NCBI RefSeq assembly: GCF_002994045.1
Contig: NZ_MQUC01000003.1
Span: 2,084,501-2,148,500 of the forward strand
DNA from: Nonlabens agnitus
Lineage (GTDB): Bacteria > Bacteroidota > Bacteroidia > Flavobacteriales > Flavobacteriaceae
Direction: 5' to 3'
Length of the DNA: 64,000 bases
Shown: piece after piece, positions 17,323 through 27,109 of the stretch
How positions within the stretch are numbered: position 1 is the first letter of the stretch
How the letters are laid out: each line of letters starts with the position of its first letter
The notes under the pieces: generated by a model
Seen by the model: only the letters and a program-made list of their open reading frames with translations
What the model was told of the DNA's origin: nothing
Database searches by the model: none
Position numbers and translations under genes: made by a program

Positions 17323-19035
17323 TTATTGCTTGATAATCTTTTTAGTGACGGTTTGACCGTTTGCGGTAAGCTTGATGAAATATAAACCATTTGCCGCGCT
17401 AGATAAATCCAATGTGTTGTTAGAAAGTCCTGCAGCAGACTCCACAATCAATTGACCATTCAAGTTGAATACTTGATAGGCTACCTGTTGATCGCTGTCT
17501 ATGTTGAATATGCCGCTGGATGGATTGGGGTAAATTCTGATGCTTGGTTGAATTAAAACTTCTTGATTCGATAGTAAGTTTGATGCAAAAGACCCTTCAA
17601 ATTTTTGACTACCAGTATTCAATGGATCCAACCAATCTCTTAGTCGAGTAGAAGCAGTTCCTCCGCTATCCCAACTTACATCAAATCGACCATACCAATC
17701 TTCAGCATTGTTGTCAAACCGACCACTACATTGTGCTCCTCCACCAGCTAATTGCCCAATTATCAAATTTTCCTCACTTAATAAAAAACTACCCGAAGAC
17801 CCACCTTCTGTCACTCCATAATCCCAATCTGCTATTCGCCATATTTCAAGATTAATGCCGTCTCTAAATAAAAAAGCTGCGCTCGGTGGCAATTTTTGAG
17901 ACGTAGGTGCCTGATCGTTACGGCATAGTTTCATGATATCTCCATTAGGATGATGCATTCCTAATTGTTCTGCTGGTATTGAACCAGACCAATCCCAACC
18001 AGCATAGTAAAGATTCCAAGTGGATGGTGGAGTTTGATTTAAAAGAAAAAGAGCAAAGTCACTATCGTCATTATTCGCTAATAAACGAGCTCCAGAGATT
18101 ATTCTTGTCGGCTGATTGGGTCCTAGAGTTGGCGAAAAAGTAGCGCAGTCTGGTGTAGGAGTAAACCATTGAAAACCAAAAGACCAATTGCTAGAATTAA
18201 AATTTGAACCAGCTCCATTTGTTGTATCTAGACAATGGTTTGCAGTCAAGAAATAAGGTGTGTTGTTATTTGCTGTATTAGCGATCATGGAACCGGTACA
18301 TACGAACAAATTGCCATTACGAGGAATTAATATTCTTGCCACAGCATTTAAATGATCCGTTCTAGTTTCTGACCAATCTTTGCTACCATTTGAATTAAAA
18401 TTAGGGTTACAAAGGACATCCACATTGCATGCTCCAGATTCATTGAGCTTTGAATTAAAGCCATTAGAACTTTCAAACAAGTCAAAGAAACCATGGGTAA
18501 TTGAATCAATACTAATTCGACCTAGACCTCTAACGCGAGCAGGCTCAAAATATTCAATCCAAAGATTATCTCCTTCAATCACCCAACTCCCAAGTATACC
18601 ATCATCTTGGTTTTCACTACTTGTATATGGACCTATATGATCAGTTTTATCATCATTATATAGATAAAGCTCAGCACCTTCAGGAACGTTAAAAAGATCA
18701 AAATTTGCTCTTGTAAAATAAGACCCGACTGATTTGACATTCAATCTCCAAATGCGATCTCCGTTTTCTAAATTGGTCCATGTGCCTGAATTGTATAAAT
18801 CAAAGGCTACTGAAATATCTTGCCCAACTTTTAGAACTTTATCTGACAATCCATTAGGCTTTTGAACATTTTCATTAATCAATCCTTGGATATCAATAGC
18901 TGGTAAAATAACTGGGGCAGGTTGTTCAGTTGATTTTTGAATCATCGACCAGCTTCTTGGAGCAACCTCATTAGTCACCTGCGCTGTAGTACAGAAGGCT
19001 ATGCAGAATAGAAATAAAAACAAAATATGTTTCAT
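17323..19035 (-). CDS. Secreted trypsin-like serine protease with type IX secretion tail
   Basis: 570 aa. Signal peptide MKHILFLFLFCIAFCTTAQ, then an N-terminal propeptide-like beta region (about 40-195). The S1-type protease domain resembles lysyl endopeptidases: His in FLTANHCLDT (about residue 270), Asp in NNDDSDFALF and Ser in EGGSSGSFLL. The C-terminal 70 residues (IYPNPSSGIFNI ... VFNLNGQLI ... GLYFIKL ... KKIIKQ) form a type A T9SS sorting domain, removed after export across the outer membrane. Substrate specificity toward lysine is likely from resemblance but not shown. No palindrome copies. Confidence 0.9.
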   Translation of the reverse strand: MKHILFLFLFCIAFCTTAQVTNEVAPRSWSMIQKSTEQPAPVILPAIDIQGLINENVQKPNGLSDKVLKVGQDISVAFDLYNSGTWTNLENGDRIWRLNVKSVGSYFTRANFDLFNVPEGAELYLYNDDKTDHIGPYTSSENQDDGILGSWVIEGDNLWIEYFEPARVRGLGRISIDSITHGFFDLFESSNGFNSKLNESGACNVDVLCNPNFNSNGSKDWSETRTDHLNAVARILIPRNGNLFVCTGSMIANTANNNTPYFLTANHCLDTTNGAGSNFNSSNWSFGFQWFTPTPDCATFSPTLGPNQPTRIISGARLLANNDDSDFALFLLNQTPPSTWNLYYAGWDWSGSIPAEQLGMHHPNGDIMKLCRNDQAPTSQKLPPSAAFLFRDGINLEIWRIADWDYGVTEGGSSGSFLLSEENLIIGQLAGGGAQCSGRFDNNAEDWYGRFDVSWDSGGTASTRLRDWLDPLNTGSQKFEGSFASNLLSNQEVLIQPSIRIYPNPSSGIFNIDSDQQVAYQVFNLNGQLIVESAAGLSNNTLDLSSAANGLYFIKLTANGQTVTKKIIKQ

Positions 19036-19077
19036 GGTAATTATTTTGGGGTGATGGAAATATACGATTTGAAATTA

Positions 19078-19112
19078 AAAAGCCCTTTATTCAAAATGAA
19101 CAAAGGGCTTTT
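19078..19112 (-). terminator. Intrinsic terminator after queA
   Basis: 11-bp stem AAAAGCCCTTT / AAAGGGCTTTT with a 13-base loop; symmetrical enough to work in both directions. It lies 20 bp beyond the queA stop on the minus strand. Confidence 0.85.
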
Positions 19113-19132
19113 CCTTGAAATTTTAGGTTCAA

Positions 19133-20185
19133 TTAATCGATGATCAACATGGCGTCACCATAGGTGCTGAATCTATATTTCTCCTTCATAGCCACATCAT
19201 AGGCCTTTTTGAGGAAATCATAACCTGCAAATGCTGCGGCCTGCATCATAAGTGTTGATTTAGGATTATGAAAGTTGGTAATCATCGCGTTTGCGATAGA
19301 AAACTCATATTCTGGGAATATGAACTTATTAGTCCAGCCATCAAAAGTATTTAAGTGACCATCGCTACTAACAGCACTTTCCAAAGATCGCATCGTCGTT
19401 GTTCCTACCGCGCAAATATTTCTTTTCTCGTCAATCGCTTTGTTCACGATGTTGCAAGTTTCCTGAGAGATGAAAGCTTGCTCGCTATCCATTTTATGTT
19501 TTGAAAGATCTTCCACCTCAACCGGTGAAAAGGTTCCCAAACCTATGTGCATAGTCACACTGGTTACATCAATGCCTTTGATCTCCATGCGCTTGAGCAA
19601 GTGCTTAGAAAAGTGCAATCCAGCCACTGGCGCAGCTACGGCACCTTCATTAGAGGCATAGATCGTCTGATAGCGTTCCTCATCTTCTGGTTCTACTTCA
19701 CGACCCAATTCTTTAGGAAGTGGTGTCTCACCCAACTCACGCAATTTCTTGCGGAACTCCTCATAAGTCCCATCGTACAAAAAGCGCAAGGTACGCCCAC
19801 GTGAGGTCGTGTTATCGATAACCTCAGCCACAAGACTCTCGTCCTCGCCAAAATATAGTTTGTTACCAATCCTGATCTTACGAGCTGGATCTACAAGAAC
19901 GTCCCACAACTTAGTCGTTGGGTTCAATTCTCTTAAAAGAAATACCTCGATGCGTGCTCCTGTTTTTTCCTTGTTACCATACAATCTGGCGGGAAAAACC
20001 TTAGTGTCATTCATCACAAATACATCTTTCTCATCAAAGTAATCGATGACATCCTTGAACATCTTGTGCTCTATCTCGCCTGTTTTCTTGTGCAGTACCA
20101 TTAGGCGCGACTCGTCTCTATTCTCTACGGGATGTTGCGCTATAAGCTCCTCTGGCAGCTTATAACCAAATTGTGATAACTTCAT
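19133..20185 (-). CDS. queA: S-adenosylmethionine:tRNA ribosyltransferase-isomerase
   Basis: 350 aa, full length. It builds the cyclopentene ring of queuosine in tRNA from SAM ribose. Family signatures are [19 protein letters not shown] at the start, [45 protein letters not shown] and the C-terminal [11 protein letters not shown]. The ATG at 20185 gives the canonical N-terminus. A terminator follows, and aroA lies upstream across a 67-bp gap, so queA may be transcribed alone. Confidence 0.96.
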   Translation of the reverse strand: MKLSQFGYKLPEELIAQHPVENRDESRLMVLHKKTGEIEHKMFKDVIDYFDEKDVFVMNDTKVFPARLYGNKEKTGARIEVFLLRELNPTTKLWDVLVDPARKIRIGNKLYFGEDESLVAEVIDNTTSRGRTLRFLYDGTYEEFRKKLRELGETPLPKELGREVEPEDEERYQTIYASNEGAVAAPVAGLHFSKHLLKRMEIKGIDVTSVTMHIGLGTFSPVEVEDLSKHKMDSEQAFISQETCNIVNKAIDEKRNICAVGTTTMRSLESAVSSDGHLNTFDGWTNKFIFPEYEFSIANAMITNFHNPKSTLMMQAAAFAGYDFLKKAYDVAMKEKYRFSTYGDAMLIID

Positions 20186-20252
20186 TAAATTGATTTAATT
20201 ATAATTTGCAAATATACGATCCTGAAACAGGCGTTGTCAAGTAAATGAGGAC

Positions 20253-21497
20253 TTAAATTTCTGTAATATCGACGTTTACAAGCTTCAAATCATCCCAGTA
20301 GTCGCCATAGCTTTTAGAAACCACACCTGCATCATTGATTATCAGATCTGTTTTGAGACACAAAGGCGCAAAAGCCAGTGCCATGCGATGATCATTGTAG
20401 GTGTCGATTCGTACGGTCTTGTTAAACGGACTGTCGCTGGGAAAATGAAGATGGATAGAATTAGAGGTAGAAGTTATTTCGCTTTCGCGAAAGCGTGCCC
20501 CTTCAACCTCCATTGCAGCGATACGATCTGTTTCCTTGATACGTAAGGTGTGCAAACCGGTCATTTTTAAGTCGATACCCAAACCCAAACAGGTAGCAAA
20601 AATAGTTTGCGCTTGATCTGGCTGCTCTGTCAAATCAAACTCCAGGCCGTCAGGTTGCTCAAACTCTTGAGACTTTGTTAGCGTGATCTCGTTGGTACCG
20701 TATCGCGTCTTCACGCCCATTTTTTCATAAATCCTGGCCAGCTGGGCATCGCCTTGAAGACTTATCTGTTTGTAGGCACTCAGTTTAACCGTATATCCCG
20801 CAGGCTGTAGCGCTACCCAACCATACCAGTAGCCAGCACTGCTCCAGTCTGACTCTACGGTCACTTCTACTTGATCAATGTTTTTCTGCGGCTGTATGCT
20901 TATGTGATTGTCTTCAAAGGTTACCTGCAAACCTATGTCGGTCAACATGGTGGTGGTCATTTCAAGATAAGGTCTCGAGGTGAGTTTTCCTGAAAGTCGC
21001 AAATGCAGACCATTCTCCATTTGTGCACCTATGAGCAACAATGCACTCAAATACTGGCTGGAAACGCCAGCATCCATAGTCACTTCACCACCTTTGAGCG
21101 ATTTACCTTCAATTTGCAATGGTGGATAACCTTCTTCTTCAACATAATCGATCTGGGCTCCTAGGTATCTTAAAGCATCTACCAGGATACCGATGGGACG
21201 CTCCTTCATGCGCTGGCTACCGGTAAGAATGACTTTTTTTCCCGGTTGATTTGCCAGGTAAGCGGTCAAAAAACGCATTGCAGTTCCCGCGTGTCCTATA
21301 TCCAGCGTCTGGGCGTCGCTTTCCAGCGCGTGCTTTAAATGGACGGTATCGTCGCTATTAGAAAGGTTTGCTACACTTAGGTTAGGGTATTGCTGCTGGA
21401 GTATGAGCAAGCGGTTGCTTTCGCTTTTAGAGCCTGTAATCTTGATCTCTACAGGTTCCTGAACTTTGGATTGAGAAGCTCTAAGTTTTAGATTCAT
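20253..21497 (-). CDS. aroA: 3-phosphoshikimate 1-carboxyvinyltransferase (EPSP synthase)
   Basis: 414 aa, slightly shorter than the 427-aa E. coli enzyme. Motifs: KITGSKSESNRLLIL (shikimate-3-phosphate and PEP binding lysine/serine), HAGTAMRFLTAYLA, GSQRMKERPIG, SSQYLSALLL, RIKETDRIAAM and YNDHRMALAFAPL. It joins phosphoenolpyruvate to shikimate 3-phosphate on the way to chorismate, supplying the aromatic operon at 27171-31078. One dispersed palindrome is read as RFRESE just after DRIAAMEVEG, in a segment that varies between homologues. The MazG-like gene ends 5 bp upstream, so the two are probably co-transcribed. Confidence 0.95.
   Translation of the reverse strand: MNLKLRASQSKVQEPVEIKITGSKSESNRLLILQQQYPNLSVANLSNSDDTVHLKHALESDAQTLDIGHAGTAMRFLTAYLANQPGKKVILTGSQRMKERPIGILVDALRYLGAQIDYVEEEGYPPLQIEGKSLKGGEVTMDAGVSSQYLSALLLIGAQMENGLHLRLSGKLTSRPYLEMTTTMLTDIGLQVTFEDNHISIQPQKNIDQVEVTVESDWSSAGYWYGWVALQPAGYTVKLSAYKQISLQGDAQLARIYEKMGVKTRYGTNEITLTKSQEFEQPDGLEFDLTEQPDQAQTIFATCLGLGIDLKMTGLHTLRIKETDRIAAMEVEGARFRESEITSTSNSIHLHFPSDSPFNKTVRIDTYNDHRMALAFAPLCLKTDLIINDAGVVSKSYGDYWDDLKLVNVDITEI
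20481..20494. repeat. Dispersed palindrome, copy 8 (in aroA)
   Basis: Perfect core, 16-bp dyad; read FRES in EPSP synthase (third codon phase). Confidence 0.97.
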
Positions 21498-21502
21498 ATG
21501 GT

Positions 21503-21829
21503 TTACTTGAGCTTGTCATTGTTATGATGACGGTCGTGATCGCGATCTGTTTTGATTTGTAGCTTTTTCGCGAAAGCGGCTTCCAGATCTGTTCCTGTCT
21601 GGTTAGCTAGGCAAAGGACAACAAACATCACATCTGCCAGCTCTTCTCCCAGATCTTTGTTTTTATCGCTTTCCTTCTCGCTTTGCTCGCCGTATCGTCG
21701 CGCTATAATGCGGGCTACTTCACCAACCTCTTCAGTGAGTTGCGCCATGTTTGTCAATTCATTGAAGTATCGCACGCCGTGATTCTTTATCCAGGCGTCT
21801 ACTTGTTCTTGTGATTGTTTGAGGCTCAT
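21503..21829 (-). CDS. MazG-like nucleotide pyrophosphohydrolase
   Basis: 108 aa, all-alpha NTP pyrophosphatase. The metal-binding EXXE...EXXD pattern is visible as LTEEVGEVARIIAR (about 30-43) and LGEELADVMFVVLCLANQ (about 61-78). These enzymes hydrolyse non-canonical or excess NTPs to NMPs. The length fits single-domain RS21-C6/MazG-like proteins. Near the C-terminus AAFAKKLQ contains an imperfect copy of the dispersed palindrome. Confidence 0.85.
   Translation of the reverse strand: MSLKQSQEQVDAWIKNHGVRYFNELTNMAQLTEEVGEVARIIARRYGEQSEKESDKNKDLGEELADVMFVVLCLANQTGTDLEAAFAKKLQIKTDRDHDRHHNNDKLK
21562..21577. repeat. Degenerate dispersed palindrome (in MazG-like gene)
   Basis: GCTTTTTCGCGAAAGC, the core with two extra T/A bases in one arm; 12 of the 14 core bases are contiguous. 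It is read AFAKK. It falls inside what would otherwise be a 5.25-kb interval without copies. Confidence 0.7.
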
Positions 21830-21884
21830 TTATGCCTTTTTTTTTACGAGTAGTGTTTTTTTCTACATAGACAAAAATACAAAC

Positions 21885-24572
21885 TTAAAGAGTATAGCTA
21901 ACTTCAAAAGATGCACGGAAAGGCAAGATAAAAGTATCTGTCTGACTTATGATAAAATCCGAAACACTTGAATTACTTCTTGAATCAACATTAAAGACAT
22001 TCTTGAGGTTCAAATTAAAAATCCAAGAACTGCTAGGTGGTTTGTATTGACCAGATATATCCATTAATCCGAATTGACGACTAACACCTGTAGTGAGATT
22101 CTTAAAATAGGTTTGCGAAAAATCTGATTCAACGATCCAGTTATCTCCAATGTCATGACTTAGGTTTATATCAAAACTTGTATTTAAAAATCTATTAGTA
22201 TTAAATCCGTCGTATGAATTAAACTGCTGCCGAAACGAGGCGTTGAGATTTACAAACTTTTTATAGGAAGAAACCGCACTAAGTTTATATCCATAATTAA
22301 GAACATCTAAGCTTACTATGTCATCGTTGATCAAGTCGCTGCTCGATGAGATTCTAAAGTTCGGATTCAACCCAAAACGCCAGTTAGGCTCTAAGTGAAG
22401 ATAAGATACATTCAAACTCACGGCGGAGTTAGGCTCTCGCAAAAATATATAGGTTGTAATTTGATCAATGCTGTCGAAATCTCTTGATGCCTGTATAGAT
22501 CCATTGCTAGCATTAATAGATGCTGAACCTGTAAATAGATATCCTTTATTGCGGCCACCAGCACTGTAGAATAATCTAGTATTGTGATTATACCGTTCGT
22601 CTAGTTCTGGATTACCTCGAAAAATTCTATTATAGCCAGTCAACCTGAATCTATTCGCCAAAGCTGTACTGTTGGGTAAGGAAACGGATGTTTCATAATT
22701 AAAGCTTATTTTTTTACCACCCAGTAGTGATACTTCATAATCAATTGCAGGCAGTAATTTTGTTGCAGTCGTCTGTTGTAATGGTTGATCTAGATTTTGT
22801 GACGAATAATCATAGCGATTAAGCATAAACCCAAAAGTCAAATTATGCATCTCATTCTTAAACGTATGGTTCAGTCCAGCACCATAAGCAGTTAGTTTGT
22901 ACTCAAGGTCATTATTAAAACCGCTATTTTGAAAGGAAACTTGCGTGCCATCGCTTAAGAGTTCTTGATCCAAGGTGTTATAATCTTCAAGTGTATGATC
23001 TATATTAACGCGTGCATTAATCTGGCTCCTACGACCATAATTCCAGAAATAATCAAAGCTTGAGCCTATCTTAAAATTCTCTGAATTCCTATTCTGATCC
23101 AGCAATAGGTCATTTGGATCTCCCGAGAAATCTAGTAAGCTAGAGAAGACAGGCTGATTGAAATTGTAAAGTGTAGCGTCATCATTTTTACCTGCCTTTA
23201 CCTCACTTTCCCATTTAATAAAAGATTTATCAGACCATTGCGCATTGTGTGTCGCTTTGAGGTCAATGGAGTAATCTGACAAGTCGCTATTACTATTTGT
23301 AAATCGATCCTCGCGATTGGATATCTGGGAAAGTATACCATCGTTTGAGTTAGAAAATGCGGTACGCAGCAGGCCCGTAAAATCCCAATAATTCTTGATG
23401 GTCTTGCGGTACTGCCATTTTAATTTTGTCAATCCCAATAAAGCATCTACTTCACTATTATCTATCAAAACTTCATCCAACTGTTGCTGTGGATAAAATC
23501 TATTCGCAACTGATTTGAATTGTGATTGATCATCCAACCAAACGGAGTAGGCAGTAAATGTAGATCGCGGATTCACTTCACTAACCGCGTTAAATGCGCC
23601 GACTATATTTCTGTTTTGAGTGAAATCCTCTCGATTAAGGTACCGACCAAAACTTGAATTTTGAAGCGCAAAATAGGCTTTTGCATCATTCAATAGCAGT
23701 GATTGGCCACCCTCAAAATCAATATAATCCTGTAAGGTAAAGACACGCTGCCCATCATTGCTGACACCTGAAATAAAATTGAGGCCTAGCTTTTTAGAAT
23801 AGTAAAACAGGTTTGCATGCGACCTATAAATATTCTCGTAACCACCGCCAACACCTATCTCACCAAAAAAGAAGTTGCGCTTATCTTCCTTCAATTTGAT
23901 ATTAAGCGCGATCTGCTCGCTATCTCGCAAATTTTTCATGAAAGGAATAGGGTCATAGTTTTGGACAATCTCTATCTCATCAATAACATCGCTGGGAATA
24001 TTGTTAACGCCCAGTTTTTCATCACCAGAGAAAAACACCTTTCCATCCACCATCAATGTAGTCACATCTTCACCATTTACTTTTACATTGCCACGACCAT
24101 CAACCTCAACGCCAGGAATCTTTTCTAGAATATCTCTTGCTTTGCGTTCATTTCCAGTTAAGAAATATTCAACGCGATAAGCAGTTGTATCGCCTCTTTG
24201 AAGAATTGGCGCACGCGCTTTTACTAGAATGCTATCAAGGGATTCAGTACTTTTTTCTAAGATGTAATTTTTTCTTCTGTCCTGTAACAGATTTACCGTG
24301 TCGCTAATTGTTATATAACCAATAGACCTTACGGTTACTACATAATCTATCGATGGCGTAAGTTGCAATTGATACTTTCCATCAAGGTCTGCACTGGCAA
24401 ACTTGAAATCGTTAGTATTTATTCCTTTGGCAATAACCGTTGCTGAAGGAACAATTTCATTTTCAATGGAAATGATTACGCCAGACTGCACAACGATATT
24501 TTGTCCATGACAAAAAAATACCAGCAATAATGCTGGTATAATAGATAATAAATAAGTTCTTTTTATTAACAA
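21885..24572 (-). CDS. Outer-membrane beta-barrel protein (second paralogue)
   Basis: 895 aa. Signal peptide ending FFCHGQ, then a CarboxypepD_reg-like domain (about 28-110) and a plug-like segment with ARDILEKIPGVEVDGRGNVKVNGED and LMVDGKVFFSGDE (about 138-185). A long barrel follows, ending FRASFEVSYTL with a terminal aromatic/Leu strand. Same architecture as the 10790-13561 gene, but not close in sequence. It starts exactly at the stop of a GLPGLI-family gene, a pairing common in Bacteroidota, where barrel and GLPGLI protein are thought to act together. The cargo is unknown. Confidence 0.8.
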   Translation of the reverse strand: MLIKRTYLLSIIPALLLVFFCHGQNIVVQSGVIISIENEIVPSATVIAKGINTNDFKFASADLDGKYQLQLTPSIDYVVTVRSIGYITISDTVNLLQDRRKNYILEKSTESLDSILVKARAPILQRGDTTAYRVEYFLTGNERKARDILEKIPGVEVDGRGNVKVNGEDVTTLMVDGKVFFSGDEKLGVNNIPSDVIDEIEIVQNYDPIPFMKNLRDSEQIALNIKLKEDKRNFFFGEIGVGGGYENIYRSHANLFYYSKKLGLNFISGVSNDGQRVFTLQDYIDFEGGQSLLLNDAKAYFALQNSSFGRYLNREDFTQNRNIVGAFNAVSEVNPRSTFTAYSVWLDDQSQFKSVANRFYPQQQLDEVLIDNSEVDALLGLTKLKWQYRKTIKNYWDFTGLLRTAFSNSNDGILSQISNREDRFTNSNSDLSDYSIDLKATHNAQWSDKSFIKWESEVKAGKNDDATLYNFNQPVFSSLLDFSGDPNDLLLDQNRNSENFKIGSSFDYFWNYGRRSQINARVNIDHTLEDYNTLDQELLSDGTQVSFQNSGFNNDLEYKLTAYGAGLNHTFKNEMHNLTFGFMLNRYDYSSQNLDQPLQQTTATKLLPAIDYEVSLLGGKKISFNYETSVSLPNSTALANRFRLTGYNRIFRGNPELDERYNHNTRLFYSAGGRNKGYLFTGSASINASNGSIQASRDFDSIDQITTYIFLREPNSAVSLNVSYLHLEPNWRFGLNPNFRISSSSDLINDDIVSLDVLNYGYKLSAVSSYKKFVNLNASFRQQFNSYDGFNTNRFLNTSFDINLSHDIGDNWIVESDFSQTYFKNLTTGVSRQFGLMDISGQYKPPSSSWIFNLNLKNVFNVDSRSNSSVSDFIISQTDTFILPFRASFEVSYTL

Positions 24573-25277
24573 TTAATTATTATTTCGAGATCTGCTCCGT
24601 TTATCCTTTAATCTTTTGCTTGCTTCTTTATTTGATTCTGTAAAAGAGATTTTCTCATTTATTGGTAGAGTAATATTACAATTATCCTTTTCAATAATTT
24701 CGGAAGCGACAAATTCCCATTGCTGATCATTATAATATAATATTAAACCCGGAAGTCCAATAGCATCTCTTAATCCCGAATCCACGGCGATATCTGGCGT
24801 AAACCAAACTTCAAGATCCCTATCTAAATTTGGATATTCCGTAAAGCTTAACTTTTTAGTTGCCTTCAAGCAACTGTAACCCGCAATTATTTTAGCTTCG
24901 TTGCCTATTTTCCATTTATTCGTATTATAGTCTGCTACAACTAGACGCTTGAATCTTCGATCTACATTACCTGATTCGTCTGCAGATGATAGCCAACTAC
25001 TATTTTCTATAAGCACCTTAGCTAGGACTACATTGGCCAAATCAGCTCCGTTTTCTGGTATTATAGAAAAGTAGGATTGGTTATCACAAACGTTTAAAAT
25101 TCCAGAACTGCTATTTAGAACTTTAACTGATGGTTCTAACAAGTTTCGGTAATTTTCATTCTTTTCAGAATCTACCCTTTTCTTTGTAAAATATTTTACA
25201 GAGTACTCTATTTGTAATTGACTATAACAAAGTAAATTGAAAGAAAAAACAAAAATAATTGAAATGGTAAATCTCAT
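24573..25277 (-). CDS. GLPGLI family exported protein
   Basis: 234 aa. Signal peptide MRFTISIIFVFSFNLLCYSQ. The family-defining string is present as AIGLPGLILYYND (about residues 170-182), after the usual YSCLKATKK and EVWFTPDIA segments. The C-terminus is strongly basic (KRLKDKRSRSRNNN). Function of the family is not established; the gene is directly joined to the following outer-membrane barrel gene (stop and start adjacent). Confidence 0.85.
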   Translation of the reverse strand: MRFTISIIFVFSFNLLCYSQLQIEYSVKYFTKKRVDSEKNENYRNLLEPSVKVLNSSSGILNVCDNQSYFSIIPENGADLANVVLAKVLIENSSWLSSADESGNVDRRFKRLVVADYNTNKWKIGNEAKIIAGYSCLKATKKLSFTEYPNLDRDLEVWFTPDIAVDSGLRDAIGLPGLILYYNDQQWEFVASEIIEKDNCNITLPINEKISFTESNKEASKRLKDKRSRSRNNN

Positions 25278-25292
25278 TTTATTTTAACTTTT

Positions 25293-25535
25293 TTATTCAA
25301 TTATTGCTAGTTCTAGCAATTGACCATTTAGAGCGCTACAGTTATAAAAAACATCATCCCAAACAGCATCAACAACATCTGGATGAAGAAAATAAGTATC
25401 TTCTCTCAAATCCTCAATAACACCATCTGCTTTAGCAAAACAATCGACATCTCCTTCTTCTATCTGAATATTTTCTGTTCCGATAAAACTCATACTTCCT
25501 AAGGCAACAAAGCCTACAAATAAAACTCTTTTCAT
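25293..25535 (-). CDS. Small exported protein, unknown
   Basis: 80 aa from the ATG at 25535 (MKRVLFVGFVALGSMSFIG, a signal-like N-terminus). Longer readings start at unlikely codons upstream. The mature part is acidic with two cysteines (VDCFAKADGVIEDL and FYNCSALN). It precedes the GLPGLI and barrel genes on the same strand by 15 bp and probably belongs to the same transcript. No family recognised. Confidence 0.6.
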   Translation of the reverse strand: MKRVLFVGFVALGSMSFIGTENIQIEEGDVDCFAKADGVIEDLREDTYFLHPDVVDAVWDDVFYNCSALNGQLLELAIIE

Positions 25536-25632
25536 AATAAATTGATTATAGTTAGCCATAAAGGAAGTAAAGTAAAGTAAACAAGTTTTTAAATAGAAAA
25601 TTGAAAACAAATAATTTGATAGAAGATTAATA

Positions 25633-26079
25633 TCAAATCTGACTATCAATAATTATCGTGACAGGACCATCATTGACCAGTCTCACTTGCATATCTGCCC
25701 CAAAGGAACCTGTGGGAATGGATTTATTTCGCTTTCGCGAAAGCGAACTTACAAAAGCCTCATACAACGGTATGGCAACCTCTGGTTTTGCCGCATTGAT
25801 ATAACTGGGACGATTCCCTTTTTTAGTTTGTGCATACAAAGTGAATTGGGATACGACCAAAATATCGCCATCGATCTCATCAATACTTAAATTCATCTTT
25901 CCAGTATTGTCGGCAAATACACGTAAGCCACAAATCTTGCGCACCAGGTAATCGATGTCCTCACTGGTGTCTGTGGCCGTGATGCCAATCAAAACCAGCA
26001 ATCCACGGTTAATGGAACCTAGGCTTTGTCCACCACTATGTACACTGGCATTAGAAACTCTCTGTACGACTACTCTCAT
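25633..26079 (-). CDS. dtd: D-aminoacyl-tRNA deacylase
   Basis: 148 aa, usual length. It removes D-amino acids (and glycine from tRNA-Ala) mischarged onto tRNA. Diagnostic motifs: MRVVVQRVSNASV, the catalytic SQFTLYAQTKKGNRPS (about 77-92) and the Gly-cis-Pro motif in NDGPVTIIID near the C-terminus. Its start overlaps the rsgA stop by 4 bp. A dispersed palindrome is read SLSRKRN between the catalytic core and the Gly-cis-Pro strand, where family members have a variable loop. Confidence 0.95.
   Translation of the reverse strand: MRVVVQRVSNASVHSGGQSLGSINRGLLVLIGITATDTSEDIDYLVRKICGLRVFADNTGKMNLSIDEIDGDILVVSQFTLYAQTKKGNRPSYINAAKPEVAIPLYEAFVSSLSRKRNKSIPTGSFGADMQVRLVNDGPVTIIIDSQI
25731..25744. repeat. 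Dispersed palindrome, copy 9 (in dtd)
   Basis: Perfect core, 20-bp dyad (25728-25747); read SLSRKR in D-aminoacyl-tRNA deacylase. Confidence 0.97.
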
Positions 26080-27080
26080 TGAACGGCGTGTTTATCAGTG
26101 CGGTAATTATCCTCATCGCCATTGACGATCTGGACATAACTTTCATAGCGACTTAGGTGGATTTCATCATTCTCGACAGCTTCTTTGACGGCGCATTTAG
26201 GCTCTTCTATATGCAGGCAGTTATGAAACTTACAGTCTTGTTGACGCGATGCGATCTCTGGAAAATAGCCACCTATTTCTTCTTTTTCCATATCCACAAC
26301 CCCAAAACCTTTGATTCCAGGCGTGTCGATCAGACGAGCGCCAAAACTTAGGTCAAACATCTCGGCAAATGTCGTCGTATGTTGTCCTTGCTGGTGCTGG
26401 TCAGAAATCTTTTTGGTTTTTAAGTCCAGTCCAGGTTCGACTGCGTTTGCTAACGTACTTTTTCCAGCACCACTATGGCCGGCAAACATGCTGGTTTTTT
26501 CCTGCATTTTATCTTTGACCTGATCTATGTTCTTACCGGTTTCTGCACTTATGGCGATGCAATCGTATCCTATGGATTTATAGAGATGCATGAGGTAGCG
26601 TACCTCATCAAGCTCTGTCATCGTGAGCATCTCTTCACCCGTTTCTGGATCGATGGCAACTTGATCCTGATCGTCATTATAGGTATCAATCTTGTTGAAT
26701 ACCAACACTGCCGGAATATGATACGCCTCTGCCGTGACTAAAAATCGATCAATGAACGAGGTAAATGTTGGCGGATTATTTAAGGTCACCAAAAGAAAAA
26801 CCTGATCGACATTTGCCGCGATGATGTGCGTTTGCTTAGAAAGGTTTACTGATTTACGGACGATGTAATTCTCGCGCTCATGAATCACGTTGATGATGCC
26901 TATTTCTTCATCACCTTTTTTTTCGATCTCAAAATCAACTTGATCACCTACAGCAACAGGATTGGTACTCTTGATTCCCTTTAAGCGGAATTTACCCTTG
27001 ATTCTACAAGAATAAAAAGCGCCATCAGTTCCTTTTACCTCGTACCAACTACCGGTCGACCTGTAAACGATTCCCGTCAT
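26076..27080 (-). CDS. rsgA: Ribosome small-subunit-dependent GTPase A
   Basis: 334 aa circularly permuted GTPase for 30S subunit maturation. Order of motifs shows the permutation: G4 VLVFNKIDTYND (about 130-141), then G1 AGHSGAGKSTLANA (about 200-213), then G3 DTPGIKGFG. An N-terminal OB-fold (GIVYRSTGSWYEVKG) and the C-terminal zinc knuckle CKFHNCLHIEEPKCAV (Cys-X4-Cys ... His, Cys) complete the family architecture. Translationally coupled to dtd by a 4-bp overlap. Confidence 0.96.
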   Translation of the reverse strand: MTGIVYRSTGSWYEVKGTDGAFYSCRIKGKFRLKGIKSTNPVAVGDQVDFEIEKKGDEEIGIINVIHERENYIVRKSVNLSKQTHIIAANVDQVFLLVTLNNPPTFTSFIDRFLVTAEAYHIPAVLVFNKIDTYNDDQDQVAIDPETGEEMLTMTELDEVRYLMHLYKSIGYDCIAISAETGKNIDQVKDKMQEKTSMFAGHSGAGKSTLANAVEPGLDLKTKKISDQHQQGQHTTTFAEMFDLSFGARLIDTPGIKGFGVVDMEKEEIGGYFPEIASRQQDCKFHNCLHIEEPKCAVKEAVENDEIHLSRYESYVQIVNGDEDNYRTDKHAVQ

Positions 27081-27109
27081 TTAGTTTTTGAGTAAGTTTT
27101 TCATATTCA

